This document shows, piece after piece, positions 46,045 to 54,680 of a stretch of DNA of 64,000 bases. Within the stretch, counting starts at the first letter, position 1, and each line of letters starts with the position of its first letter. This DNA is from Bryobacteraceae bacterium (GTDB lineage: Bacteria > Acidobacteriota > Terriglobia > Bryobacterales > Bryobacteraceae), in NCBI GenBank assembly GCA_025055455.1, contig JANWXD010000005.1, positions 62,001-126,000 of the forward strand, in the 5' to 3' direction. The notes under the pieces were generated by a model. The model ran no database searches and was not told the origin of the DNA. It saw nothing but the letters and a program-made list of their open reading frames with translations. Both the position numbers and the translations under genes were made by a program.

Positions 46045-46121
46045 TCGGGTCGTGGCCTCCCGCCGAGTCCGGAGACACGGGCAGGGGCGGAAACGGCGCA
46101 GATTCGCATGGCAAATGACGG

Positions 46122-46853
46122 CTAACAGCTCAGACCTCCATCCACGAAAATCACCTGGCCGGTGATGAAACCCGCCCCCTCCGAGAGCAGGAACTTTAGC
46201 AGCGCCACTGTGTCGGCCGCTTCCCCCAAGCGGCCAAGCGGCGTGCGGCGAACGATTTGTTGGAGATCCTCCTGAGAAAGGGCCGCGGACATATCGGTCC
46301 GCACATAGCCGGGCGCGATGGAATTCACCGTCACGCCGATCCGTCCCAGCTCCCGGGCCAGGGATCGAGTCAAACCGTCCAGACCCGCCTTGGAGGCCGA
46401 ATATGCCGAAAGGCCCGTGTAACCCCGACTGCCGATGATCGAACTGATGTTGATGATCCGACCGCCTCGCCGGTGGCGAAGGAAGTGCCGGGCCGCCGCT
46501 CGCGACAGGGCGAGCGGCCCGATGAGATTCACCCGAACGATCCGTTCGCAATCTACGAGCGGGAAGGTTGCGAGCACGCCAGCCTGGGCGATGCCGGCGT
46601 TGTTCACCAGCCCGTAGAGCGGCCCGCCGCGCGCCACGCAGGCGTCGAGGAATCGCTCGTATTCCTCAATCCGGGCCAAGTCGAAGGGTTGATAATAAAA
46701 CCGTTCCCGCAGCGCGGGATCCGTTTCGAAGCATCGAATGTGTTCTGTCGGGGCGCGGCTGCAGGTGGACACGAAATAGCCCTCCTCTAACAAAGCGCGA
46801 ACGGCCGCTGCCCCGATGCCCCGACTGCCCCCCGTAATCACCACATGCTTCAT
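46122..46853 (-). CDS. SDR-family 3-oxoacyl-ACP reductase-like enzyme
   Basis: ATG 46853 (MKHVVITGGSRGIGAAA, 243 aa) overlaps the ligase stop as ATGA. Classical SDR motifs are present: TGGSRGIG for NAD(P)H, LVNNAG, the catalytic Ser in NISSIIGS and YSASK with the active Tyr/Lys, then PGYVRTDM. FabG-like enzymes reduce 3-oxoacyl-ACP. The direct coupling to an AMP ligase and a carrier protein suggests a substrate tethered to that carrier rather than general fatty acid synthesis. Confidence 0.88.
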   Translation of the reverse strand: MKHVVITGGSRGIGAAAVRALLEEGYFVSTCSRAPTEHIRCFETDPALRERFYYQPFDLARIEEYERFLDACVARGGPLYGLVNNAGIAQAGVLATFPLVDCERIVRVNLIGPLALSRAAARHFLRHRRGGRIINISSIIGSRGYTGLSAYSASKAGLDGLTRSLARELGRIGVTVNSIAPGYVRTDMSAALSQEDLQQIVRRTPLGRLGEAADTVALLKFLLSEGAGFITGQVIFVDGGLSC

Positions 46854-48163
46854 CGTGGCGCTACCTTTTTCCAAGAGCTGGAGATGGGTATCCGCTCGAC
46901 CATCGCGAATCGGCGCGGAACTTTATGAGCCGGCAAATCTCTCAAACACGCACGCAGAAGCTCCTGCGCAAGGTTGTCCGGCGCGCCGGCCGCCGGTACG
47001 ATCTCGGCTCCCAAGACCGCCCCCGTCATCGGATTGGGGATGGCCAAGACGCGTGCTTCCCTGACGTGAGGATGCGCAAGCAAATACGCTTCGACCTCCC
47101 GAGGAAACACCTTCAATCCCGCGACGTTGATCACCTCGTCGTCTCGACCTCGAAACAATACCCGATCTTCCACTACCTCCACCAAGTCTCCCGTCCGCAG
47201 CCAGCCATCCTCGGTCAGCGGCGCCGGATGGCTCCCGGCGTACCGCTGCATCAGCGAGCGGGCTTGCACCTCGAGCATGCCCTCGCGGATTCGCAGTCGC
47301 ACGCCACCGGGCAACTCTTCGCCCAACCACGCCGCCGGAAAACCGGCCCGACCGTCGTTCACCGCAAACAATGCGCCGGCTTCGGTGGACGCATAAATGT
47401 GCGTGACCCGCGCCTGGGGGAAGGCGCGCTGCAAACGGTCCAAGGTGCCTTGGTCGGCCGCTTCTCCCCCCAGAGTGATCTGGCGCAAGGACGGTAGTCC
47501 CTCGGAGTCTACGGCCATCAACAGCGAGCGCCAGAAGGTGGGCGTTCCACTCAGATGGCTGACACGGAACGTCCGTGCAAGCCGGCAAATTTCGGTGGCG
47601 GTGCGCCCATGCCCCATCACGAGTGCTCCCTCCGACAGCGCCGCTGAGAGCACCACCTGGAGCCCCGCAAAAGAGTGCGGTTCGTAAGTCAGCAACCAAA
47701 TGCCCCCGCGATTCTTTTCGAGAGATTCTCGACGCATGCGCGCCGTCAAGGCTTCCAGAGTCTGATGGACAACCTTCGGTCGGCCGGTGGTGCCGGAGGT
47801 GAGCAAGTAAATACCGGGAGCACAACCGGTTTGGCGGTCCCTGCTGTAATGACTGCCGGGGACAATTTCACCCGAGTCGCGCACCACAACGTCCGGTTCC
47901 AACTCCTCAGGAAGCTTCACATCCCCTGCGGACGCGCGGCCCAGGACCAGACTGACAGGGAAAGACTCGGCGACGACCAACAAGGCTAACAGCGTCGCCG
48001 GATCGTCGTCGAGGGAGAAAATGCGGCAAGCGCCGCGAGTGGTGATCGCATCGGAAAACTGGATGGCCTGCCTCAGAATGTCGTCTGCACCTACGTTGCC
48101 TTGCTCGCGCAACACCACGGGAGAGTTGCCGCGAGCCTCGAGCGTGGTGCGCAGACGGCTCAT
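46850..48163 (-). CDS. AMP-forming acyl ligase (adenylation enzyme)
   Basis: A 437-aa member of the adenylate-forming superfamily. Core motifs are IYLLTSGTTGRPKVVHQT (P-loop), HIYASTEAG, GWLRTGDLVEV, and GLKVFPREVEAYLLAHPHVREARVL in the mobile C-terminal domain; the last Lys in SSSWKKV should be the A10 lysine. It is shorter than typical acyl-CoA synthetases (500+), close to stand-alone ligases that load a carrier protein. It overlaps the ACP gene by 4 bp and the SDR gene by 4 bp. The acid substrate cannot be read from the sequence. Confidence 0.88.
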   Translation of the reverse strand: MSRLRTTLEARGNSPVVLREQGNVGADDILRQAIQFSDAITTRGACRIFSLDDDPATLLALLVVAESFPVSLVLGRASAGDVKLPEELEPDVVVRDSGEIVPGSHYSRDRQTGCAPGIYLLTSGTTGRPKVVHQTLEALTARMRRESLEKNRGGIWLLTYEPHSFAGLQVVLSAALSEGALVMGHGRTATEICRLARTFRVSHLSGTPTFWRSLLMAVDSEGLPSLRQITLGGEAADQGTLDRLQRAFPQARVTHIYASTEAGALFAVNDGRAGFPAAWLGEELPGGVRLRIREGMLEVQARSLMQRYAGSHPAPLTEDGWLRTGDLVEVVEDRVLFRGRDDEVINVAGLKVFPREVEAYLLAHPHVREARVLAIPNPMTGAVLGAEIVPAAGAPDNLAQELLRACLRDLPAHKVPRRFAMVERIPISSSWKKVAPR

Positions 48164-48405
48164 GCCGCGAAAAGCCGGGCCAGCTCACCGACGGTACGAA
48201 ATTCGACGAATCCGTTGCGGAACGGGTCTCGACCCGTCACCGACTGCAGTTCGATTACGATCTGAGCAAGGTCCAACGAGTCGATCGGCAGCGTACCGTC
48301 CATCACCGCCACGTCCTCACTGAGCTTCACACGCGGAATTCCTTTGGCGTCGAGCACCTGATCCAGCACCGCTTGAATTCTTAAAAGCACCTCCTCTTTG
48401 CTCAT
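48160..48405 (-). CDS. acyl carrier protein
   Basis: An 81-aa carrier protein with the phosphopantetheine serine in LPIDSLDLAQIVIELQ. It is acidic and helical, as expected of ACPs, and ends VGELARLFAA. It is the first gene of the ACP, ligase, SDR set and overlaps the ligase start. A TACACT hexamer sits exactly 7 nt before its ATG, so the operon transcript is probably leaderless. Confidence 0.9.
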   Translation of the reverse strand: MSKEEVLLRIQAVLDQVLDAKGIPRVKLSEDVAVMDGTLPIDSLDLAQIVIELQSVTGRDPFRNGFVEFRTVGELARLFAA

Positions 48406-48412
48406 GACTCTC

Positions 48413-48418
48413 AGTGTA
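48413..48418 (-). promoter_or_regulatory. -10 hexamer 7 nt before the ACP start
   Basis: Minus strand TACACT, then GAGAGTC, then ATG 48405. No clear -35 at 16-18 bp. Confidence 0.45.
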
Positions 48419-48505
48419 CCTATCGGCGGAAGGAGGGTTTGTCGATGAGGATCGGCGGCCGGGCCCGCAGGGAGACCGGGACTGCCGAACTACGTCGGAT
48501 CGGGC

Positions 48506-49000
48506 CTAGATGCCGGAAACCTGCACCGCCAGGCTCCGCGTCCGGGGCCCATCGAATTCCGCAAAGATGATGCTTTGCCACGTGCCGAGCAGCACGGCGG
48601 CGTTGCGCACCTGGAGAGACAAGCTCTGCCCAAGCAGCACGCCTCGCAGATGGGCGTCCGCGTTGCCCCGTTCGCAGTCGGAGTAGGCCGGATCATTGTG
48701 CCGCCAATTGTGATCGCGCGCCACTGTCTGCCCCAAGAACGTCTTGATGTCCTCGATTAGCGCGTCTTGCCATTCGTTGAGGAACAGCGCCGTCGTCGTG
48801 TGCAGCGATTGCAAGTGCACGATGCCTTCGCGGATCCCGCTCTTGCGGACAATTTCGTTGACGCGGTCGGTGATGTTGATGAGCTGGGTTCGCTCCGTGG
48901 TCACCCAGTCGAGGATACGGCTGAAGACCTTGTAGGCGCCCTGGCGGGCCGAGGAAGGCGGCGCCCCCGGCTCCGCAGTTTGGACCTTGGCGGTTGGCAT
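48506..49000 (-). CDS. YjbQ/UPF0047 family protein (secondary thiamine-phosphate synthase-like)
   Basis: ATG 49000 behind GGAGAG gives 164 aa; the ORF track's TTG 49003 directly precedes it. The family motifs HTTTALFLNEWQD, WRHNDPAYSDCERGNADAHLRGVLLG and LGTWQSIIFAEFDGPRTR are all present, with the conserved His and Cys/Glu pocket. Members can substitute weakly for thiamine-phosphate synthase; the true role is unclear. It lies 12 bp downstream of ispG and is likely cotranscribed. Confidence 0.92.
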   Translation of the reverse strand: MPTAKVQTAEPGAPPSSARQGAYKVFSRILDWVTTERTQLINITDRVNEIVRKSGIREGIVHLQSLHTTTALFLNEWQDALIEDIKTFLGQTVARDHNWRHNDPAYSDCERGNADAHLRGVLLGQSLSLQVRNAAVLLGTWQSIIFAEFDGPRTRSLAVQVSGI

Positions 49001-49012
49001 CAAAGCTCTCCC

Positions 49013-50299
49013 TCAGGAACGGCTTGCCACTTGGGAACCGAAAACTTCGGCGGAACTCTCAATTATATCGTGGGATTTCGTGCCTCCGCCCCAGCGGGCC
49101 GCCACATAAGCATTCAAGATGCCGATGAACTCCGAGACGATGCCCTCTCCGCGCAGCGTGGTCAGCAAGCGCCCGTCCACGTAGACCGGCGCTTTGGGCT
49201 CCTCGAAGGTTCCTGGCAAAGAAATGCCGATGTCGGCATGCTTGGACTCGCCCGGACCGTTGACGATGCAGCCCATCACCGCCACCTTCAGCTCCTCGAC
49301 GCCGGGATAGCGTTCCTTCCAGACGGGCATCTGCTCCCGCAAGTACGTCTGGATCCGGTCGGCCATCTCCTGGAAAAACGTGCTCGTGGTGCGGCCGCAA
49401 CCCGGACACGCGCTCACCTGAGGACTGAAGCTTCGTAGCCCCAGCGACTGGAGGATCTGCTGGCAAACGAGCACTTCCTCGGTCCGGTCCCCGTTTGGCG
49501 GCGGCGTCAGCGAGGCGCGGATGGTATCCCCGATGCCCTCCTGCAGCAACACAGCGAGCGCTGCCGTGGTGGCCACGATGCCCTTGGTGCCCAAGCCGGC
49601 TTCCGTCAGCCCCAGGTGCAGCGGGTAGTCGCATTCGGCAGCGAGCATGCGGTAGACCTCGATCAAGTCCTGCACGGCGCTGACCTTCGCGCTGAGCACG
49701 ATGCGGTCGTGGGGCAGGCCGTAGCGTTCGGCCGCTTCCGCCGAACGCAGGGCGCTTTCCACCATGGCGCGCAGCGTGACGGCGCGGGCGTCGAGCGGTT
49801 CCGGCCGGCGGGCGTTCTCGTCCATCAAACGAGTTAGCAACACTTGATCGAGCGAGCCCCAGTTCACTCCGATGCGCACCGGCTTACCGTACTCGAGAGC
49901 CGCCTCGATCATGGTGCGGAAGTTGTCGTCATGCCGCTTGCCGATGTTCACGTTGCCCGGATTGATGCGGTACTTGGCCAAGGCGCGGGCGCAGTCCGGG
50001 TATTTTTTCAGCAGGATGTGGCCGTTGTAGTGGAAGTCGCCTACCAGCGGCACGCGCACCCCCGCTCGTTCCAGTCCTTCGGCGATGCGCGGCACGGCGG
50101 CAGCCGCCGCCTCGGTGTTGACCGTCACGCGGACCAGCTCCGAGCCCGCGCGGGCCAGCGCGGCGGCTTGGGCCACGGTGGCCCCCACGTCGGCGGTGTC
50201 GGTGTTGGTCATGGACTGCACCACGATCGGATGCCCGAAGCCGATCTTGACGCCACCGACGTCGCACACCACCGTGCGCCGGCGCGGAGCTGCTGCCAT
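49013..50299 (-). CDS. ispG: IspG, (E)-4-hydroxy-3-methylbut-2-enyl-diphosphate synthase
   Basis: ATG 50299 with GGAGG just upstream gives 428 aa; the ORF track's 50377 adds a non-conserved extension. IspG catalyses the penultimate step of the MEP isoprenoid pathway. The N-terminal TIM-barrel has [24 protein letters not shown] and [14 protein letters not shown]. The C-terminal half provides the 4Fe-4S ligands SACPGCGRT and [19 protein letters not shown] (three Cys and a Glu). No other MEP gene is nearby. Confidence 0.96.
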   Translation of the reverse strand: MAAAPRRRTVVCDVGGVKIGFGHPIVVQSMTNTDTADVGATVAQAAALARAGSELVRVTVNTEAAAAAVPRIAEGLERAGVRVPLVGDFHYNGHILLKKYPDCARALAKYRINPGNVNIGKRHDDNFRTMIEAALEYGKPVRIGVNWGSLDQVLLTRLMDENARRPEPLDARAVTLRAMVESALRSAEAAERYGLPHDRIVLSAKVSAVQDLIEVYRMLAAECDYPLHLGLTEAGLGTKGIVATTAALAVLLQEGIGDTIRASLTPPPNGDRTEEVLVCQQILQSLGLRSFSPQVSACPGCGRTTSTFFQEMADRIQTYLREQMPVWKERYPGVEELKVAVMGCIVNGPGESKHADIGISLPGTFEEPKAPVYVDGRLLTTLRGEGIVSEFIGILNAYVAARWGGGTKSHDIIESSAEVFGSQVASRS

Positions 50300-50390
50300 T
50301 ACCCCTCCTGCTAAATGTCCCATTCTACCGGCTTTTCCGGTACCGTTTTTCGCAATACGCCCCGAGGGGGCCTTCATGAGCTGAACCCCA

Positions 50391-50762
50391 TGTCTGCTGG
50401 TCGCAGGATGTCACGCCGGGGACGCCGATCGGTGCAACTGGCCCAACGTACTTCGAGCCGCCCAAAAGCTTGCCGCCGTCCACATCCTGCCGGGGCATGG
50501 AGGCGCGGGCGGCCGCGAAATCCTGGACGGCCAGATCCGCTTCTTTCAGGAGCTCATGGCCGCCGTGCGCAAGGCCGTCAACGAAGGCCGCAAGCTCGAG
50601 GATCTGGTTACCCTCAAGGAAGGGCGCCCCGTGGCCACGAGCGTGCAGCTTTCCGAGAGCGTGCGCAACTGGGTGGGCAATTCCTTGCCCGCGCAAGTGC
50701 GGGATGCCTACGAAGAGATCACCCAAGGCAAGCCCCACGGGGAGATTCTGGGCGGCAAGTAG
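50391..50762 (+). pseudogene. metallo-beta-lactamase-fold hydrolase remnant (C-terminal part)
   Basis: The plus frame ending at 50762 reads DADRCNWPNVLRAAQKLAAVHILPGHGG, then REILDGQIRFFQEL and SLPAQVRDAYEEITQGKPHGEI. This is the last ~120 residues of a secreted MBL-fold hydrolase, including the late LPGHG metal His. The HxHxDH domain that should precede it is missing; upstream sequence runs straight into the ispG promoter region. The ORF track's 68-aa ORF at 50556 is only its tail from an internal Met. Probably a dead 3' fragment. Confidence 0.75.
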
Positions 50763-50768
50763 GCGCCC

Positions 50769-53195
50769 TCAGGCCGCCGGGGCCGGCTCCAGCTTCCGGG
50801 CGAAGCGGCACTCACTGTTCGGGCAGCGGAGCTCCGGACCGCCCTTGAGCCATCTCTCGACCAGGTAAGGGCTGCCGCACTCCGGGCAGGCTTCCGACAC
50901 CGGCTTGACCCAGGAAACGAAGCCACACTCAGGGTAGCGGCTGCACCCGTAGAAAGTCTTGCCGCGTTTGGAGCGGCGCTCGACCAGTTCGCCCGCCCCG
51001 CAAACCGGACACTTCATGCCGATCGTCTTCTGCTTGACGTACTTGCACTTGGGATAGTTGCTGCACGCCGTGAACTCGCCGTAGCGGCCATGCTTGATCA
51101 CGAGGTTGCTGCCGCACTGCGGGCACGGTTCCTCCAGCGGAATGTCGGGCTTTTTCTCGGCGACCCCGATCCGCTTGGTGGTCTTGCAATCCGGATACCC
51201 GGAGCAGGCGTAGAACTGCCCGAAGCGGCCTTTCTTCAGGACCATCGGCCGCCCGCAATTGGGGCAGTATTCTTCGTTTTCCTGTTCGCTCAAATCCACC
51301 TTGTCGAGGTCCGGTAAGGCCACACCCACTTCGCGGGTGTTGGTGCATTCCGGATACCCCGTGCAGGCCAGGAAACTGCCGTGGCGTCCCCATTTGATGA
51401 CCATGGGCCGGCCGCACTTCTCACAGGTGAGCTCGGTCGGCTTCTCCATGCGCTTGAGGTCGGTCATATTGCGGGCGGCGCGCTCCAGGTCCGCGCTGAA
51501 TTTCTCGTAGAACTCGGCCATGGCTTGGCGCCAGTCGCGCTTGCCCTCCTCGATGTCGTCGAGCTCTTCCTCCAGTCGCGCCGTATAGCGCACGTCGAAG
51601 ATGTCGTCGAAGTGCTGGATGAGCAGGTCGGCAACCACCATGCCCAGTTCGGTGGGCACGAAACGGCCGTTCTGTTTGCGCACGTAGTCCCGCTCCTGAA
51701 TAGTGGACAGGATCGAGGCGTAGGTCGAGGGCCGGCCCACGCCGTCGGCCTCCAGCTCCTTGACCAGGGTGGCTTCGGTGTAGCGAGGCGGCGGTTCGGT
51801 GAAGTGCTGCTGCGGCTCGAGGGAGCGGAACCTCAACGTTTCGCCCTCGCGCACCGGCGGCAGCTTGTGCTTGAGCTCCTCGTCTTCTTCGTCCTTCTGG
51901 TCTTTGCCCTCTTCGTACACCGCCAGGTAGCCGTCGAACTTCTGCACGCTGCCGGTTTCGCGGAACAGGTATTCGGCGCCGTCCTGACCGCGCGCCACGA
52001 TGTCCAGGGTCGTCTGGTCGAACAGCGCCGGCGTCATTTGCGAAGCGACGAAGCGCATCCAGATGAGGCGGTAGAGCTTGAGCTCGTCCTCGGAAAGATA
52101 CTTGGCCACCGATTCCGGGGTGCGCAGCACCGAGGTGGGTCGGATGGCCTCGTGGGCGTCCTGGGCGTCCTTCTTGCTCTTGTACACGTTCGGCTCGGGT
52201 GGCAAGTACGGTTGGCCGAAACGCTCGGCGATCAGCTGGCGGACTTCGGCGACGGCCTCGTCGGAGACGCGCGTCGAGTCCGTCCGCATGTACGTGATCA
52301 AGCCCACGGCACCTTCCGCGCCCAGCTCCACGCCCTCGTATAGGCGCTGGGCCAGCATCATGGTGCGCTTCACACTGAAGCGCAGTTTGCGTGCCGCCTC
52401 CTGCTGCAAGGTCGACGTGATGAAGGGCGGCACCGGGTTGCGCTTTTTCTCGCGGGTGGTGACCGACTGGACGACGTACTCGGCGCCCTCGAGTTGGCGG
52501 ACGAGGTTGTCGGCCGCCGCCTGATCCGGGATCTCGACATTCTCGCCGTTGCGCTTGATGAGGCGCGCCACAATCAGCGGTGGCTTCTTGGCCGCCAAGT
52601 GCGCGTCGAGCGTCCAGTACTCCTTTTTCTGGAACTGCTGGATTTCTCGCTCGCGCTCGACGATGAGGCGAAGCGCCACCGTCTGAACCCGGCCGGCGGA
52701 AAGGCCGCGACGCACTTTGTCCCACAACAGCGGTGAGATCTGGTAGCCCACTAGCCGGTCCAGCACACGGCGCGCCTGCTGGGCCTCCACCAGATGGCGG
52801 TTCAGGGCTCCCGGCTTCTCGAACGCTTTGCGCACGGCGTTGGCGGTGATTTCGTTGAACATGACCCGATAGATCGGGGGCCCGCCGTTTTTGCGAGTGC
52901 GCAGCTCTTCGGCCAGGTGGGCGCAGATCGCCTCCCCTTCCCGGTCCGGATCCGCCGCAAGGTACACCGCGTCGGCGTCCTTGGCCGCCTTGCGCAGCTC
53001 CTGCACCACTTTCTGCTTGCCCTCAATGATCTGGTAGGTGGGTTCGAAGCCGTTTTCGATGTCCACCGCCAGCTCGTTTTTCGGTAAGTCCTTGATGTGT
53101 CCTAGGGACGCTTTGACGACATACTGCTTGCCCAGGTATTTGCTGATGGTTTTCGCTTTCGCGGGCGATTCGACGATAACCAGAGATTTTCCCAT
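50769..53195 (-). CDS. topA: TopA, DNA topoisomerase I
   Basis: The start is ATG 53195 (MGKSLVIVESPAKAKTI, 808 aa); the ORF track's 53243 adds a non-homologous lead. The Toprim domain comes first, then the catalytic Tyr in GLITYMRTDSTRVSD. Five C-terminal zinc ribbons follow (starting CEKCGRP, CPNCGRP, CPQCGSN, CPVCGAG, CPECGSP), one or two more than E. coli. TopA relaxes negative supercoils behind RNA polymerase. It lies 41 bp after dprA, the order seen in many bacteria. Confidence 0.97.
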   Translation of the reverse strand: MGKSLVIVESPAKAKTISKYLGKQYVVKASLGHIKDLPKNELAVDIENGFEPTYQIIEGKQKVVQELRKAAKDADAVYLAADPDREGEAICAHLAEELRTRKNGGPPIYRVMFNEITANAVRKAFEKPGALNRHLVEAQQARRVLDRLVGYQISPLLWDKVRRGLSAGRVQTVALRLIVEREREIQQFQKKEYWTLDAHLAAKKPPLIVARLIKRNGENVEIPDQAAADNLVRQLEGAEYVVQSVTTREKKRNPVPPFITSTLQQEAARKLRFSVKRTMMLAQRLYEGVELGAEGAVGLITYMRTDSTRVSDEAVAEVRQLIAERFGQPYLPPEPNVYKSKKDAQDAHEAIRPTSVLRTPESVAKYLSEDELKLYRLIWMRFVASQMTPALFDQTTLDIVARGQDGAEYLFRETGSVQKFDGYLAVYEEGKDQKDEEDEELKHKLPPVREGETLRFRSLEPQQHFTEPPPRYTEATLVKELEADGVGRPSTYASILSTIQERDYVRKQNGRFVPTELGMVVADLLIQHFDDIFDVRYTARLEEELDDIEEGKRDWRQAMAEFYEKFSADLERAARNMTDLKRMEKPTELTCEKCGRPMVIKWGRHGSFLACTGYPECTNTREVGVALPDLDKVDLSEQENEEYCPNCGRPMVLKKGRFGQFYACSGYPDCKTTKRIGVAEKKPDIPLEEPCPQCGSNLVIKHGRYGEFTACSNYPKCKYVKQKTIGMKCPVCGAGELVERRSKRGKTFYGCSRYPECGFVSWVKPVSEACPECGSPYLVERWLKGGPELRCPNSECRFARKLEPAPAA

Positions 53196-53236
53196 AGGGA
53201 TTCGACGGGCGGCTCCGAGATCCGCCCATGCAGTTG

Positions 53237-54415
53237 CTACCACACTTTAACAAAGTTTCTGCCGGGAAGTTGTTTGATGAACCCCAGCATCTCCAGCTCG
53301 AACAGAGCGGCAATAATTTCCGAGGAGGAGTAGCCTTCCAGGCGCTCCAGCAGCTCGTCCATGTGCACCGCCTGGTCCACGTGAAGCTGGTCCAAGATCT
53401 TGCGGCCCAGCAGCGAGGCGGGCCCAAAGGGCACAGACGATTGTACGCCCGCTCCGGTTCCGTTTCGCTCGGGCGCGCCATCCGCCCCGAGGCGCTCGCG
53501 ACTGGCGTCGGCAAGCCGCCGGCGGTCCGCCGCCGGAAGCTCCGTAACCACGTCGTTCCAGTCTTGCACCAGCTTGGCGCCCTGTTTGATGAGCAGATTC
53601 GGTCCCCAGCTCATCTTCGAGGTGATGTTACCCGGAACCGCGAAGACCTCGCGCCCTTGGTCGATCGCCAGCCGGGCCGTAATCGCCGAGCCGCTGTACT
53701 GCGCGCCTTCCACGACCAGCACCCCCGCGCTCATGCCGCTGATGATGCGGTTGCGGATGGGGAAATTCTGCGGGTAGGCCGGCGCTCCCATGGGGAATTC
53801 CGACAAAACGAGCCCCCGCTTGGCAATCTCATCGGCCAGCTTGGCGTTTTCCGCCGGGTAGATGACGTCTACCCCGCAGCCGAACACCGCGATGGTGGCG
53901 CCCCCGGCGCCGAGGGCACCCCGGTGAGCCGCCGTGTCGATGCCGCGAGCCATTCCACTCACGATCGTCAATCCCGCAGTCGCCAGATCCGCCGCCAGCC
54001 GCTCCGTCACCGTCACGCCGTACGGCGTCGGACGCCGCGTGCCCACCACTGCCAGCATCAGGGAACCCAACAGCTCGACCCTGCCCCGGGCGAACAGCAA
54101 GATGGGCGGGTCGAAAATCTCCCGCAGCCGCGGCGGGTAGCGAGGATCGGAAATGGCGACCAAAGCCACGCCCTTAGCCAGCATTTTTTGGTGCTGAAGG
54201 GCTGCGTCCTCGAAGGTGCACCCGCTGGCGATGCTCTGAGCTACGGCGCCCGACACGCCGGCGGCTTCCAATTCCGACCGGGACGCGCGGAAGACCGCTT
54301 GTGGGCTCCCGTAGCGTTCGATGAGTTGCCCTGCCTTCCTGGCACCCAAGCCGGGCACCAAGCGCAGCGCCAGCCAGTGAAGCTCTTCTTCGCGGCTCGG
54401 ATTGGGAGCAAGCAT
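53237..54415 (-). CDS. dprA: DprA, DNA processing protein A
   Basis: ATG 54415 with GAGG upstream gives 392 aa; the ORF track's 54508 includes an unrelated lead. A helix-hairpin-helix (RLVPGLGARKAGQLIERYG) precedes the Rossmann-like core AVVGTRRPTPYGVTVTERLA, VSGMARGIDTAAHRGAL, FGCGVDVIYPAEN and EFPMG, with a winged-helix DML1-like domain at the C-terminus. DprA loads RecA on single-stranded DNA entering by natural transformation, so competence is possible though no com genes are in view. Confidence 0.96.
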   Translation of the reverse strand: MLAPNPSREEELHWLALRLVPGLGARKAGQLIERYGSPQAVFRASRSELEAAGVSGAVAQSIASGCTFEDAALQHQKMLAKGVALVAISDPRYPPRLREIFDPPILLFARGRVELLGSLMLAVVGTRRPTPYGVTVTERLAADLATAGLTIVSGMARGIDTAAHRGALGAGGATIAVFGCGVDVIYPAENAKLADEIAKRGLVLSEFPMGAPAYPQNFPIRNRIISGMSAGVLVVEGAQYSGSAITARLAIDQGREVFAVPGNITSKMSWGPNLLIKQGAKLVQDWNDVVTELPAADRRRLADASRERLGADGAPERNGTGAGVQSSVPFGPASLLGRKILDQLHVDQAVHMDELLERLEGYSSSEIIAALFELEMLGFIKQLPGRNFVKVW

Positions 54416-54680
54416 GGTCGCCTCGTGAGCGCTTGCCCCCCAACCGCCTGCTCTTTCGAATTTATCAGGCGGGCGCGCTCCGGCGCAAGCAGGGCGAGCG
54501 CTTCTCAAGGAAATGGTGCCGGGGGATTTCGGAGGCTCTCAGTGCGAGGCAACCGTCTGTCTCGGCTCCGCAGTGGCCCGAAGGAGAGCGCACCGTCAGG
54601 AGTTTCCAGACTTTGAGCCCCGGCGCTGTCGGCGGAGACCCAGCCCGTGTGCTCGCCCGCCATGGTACAAAAGGAATGCG

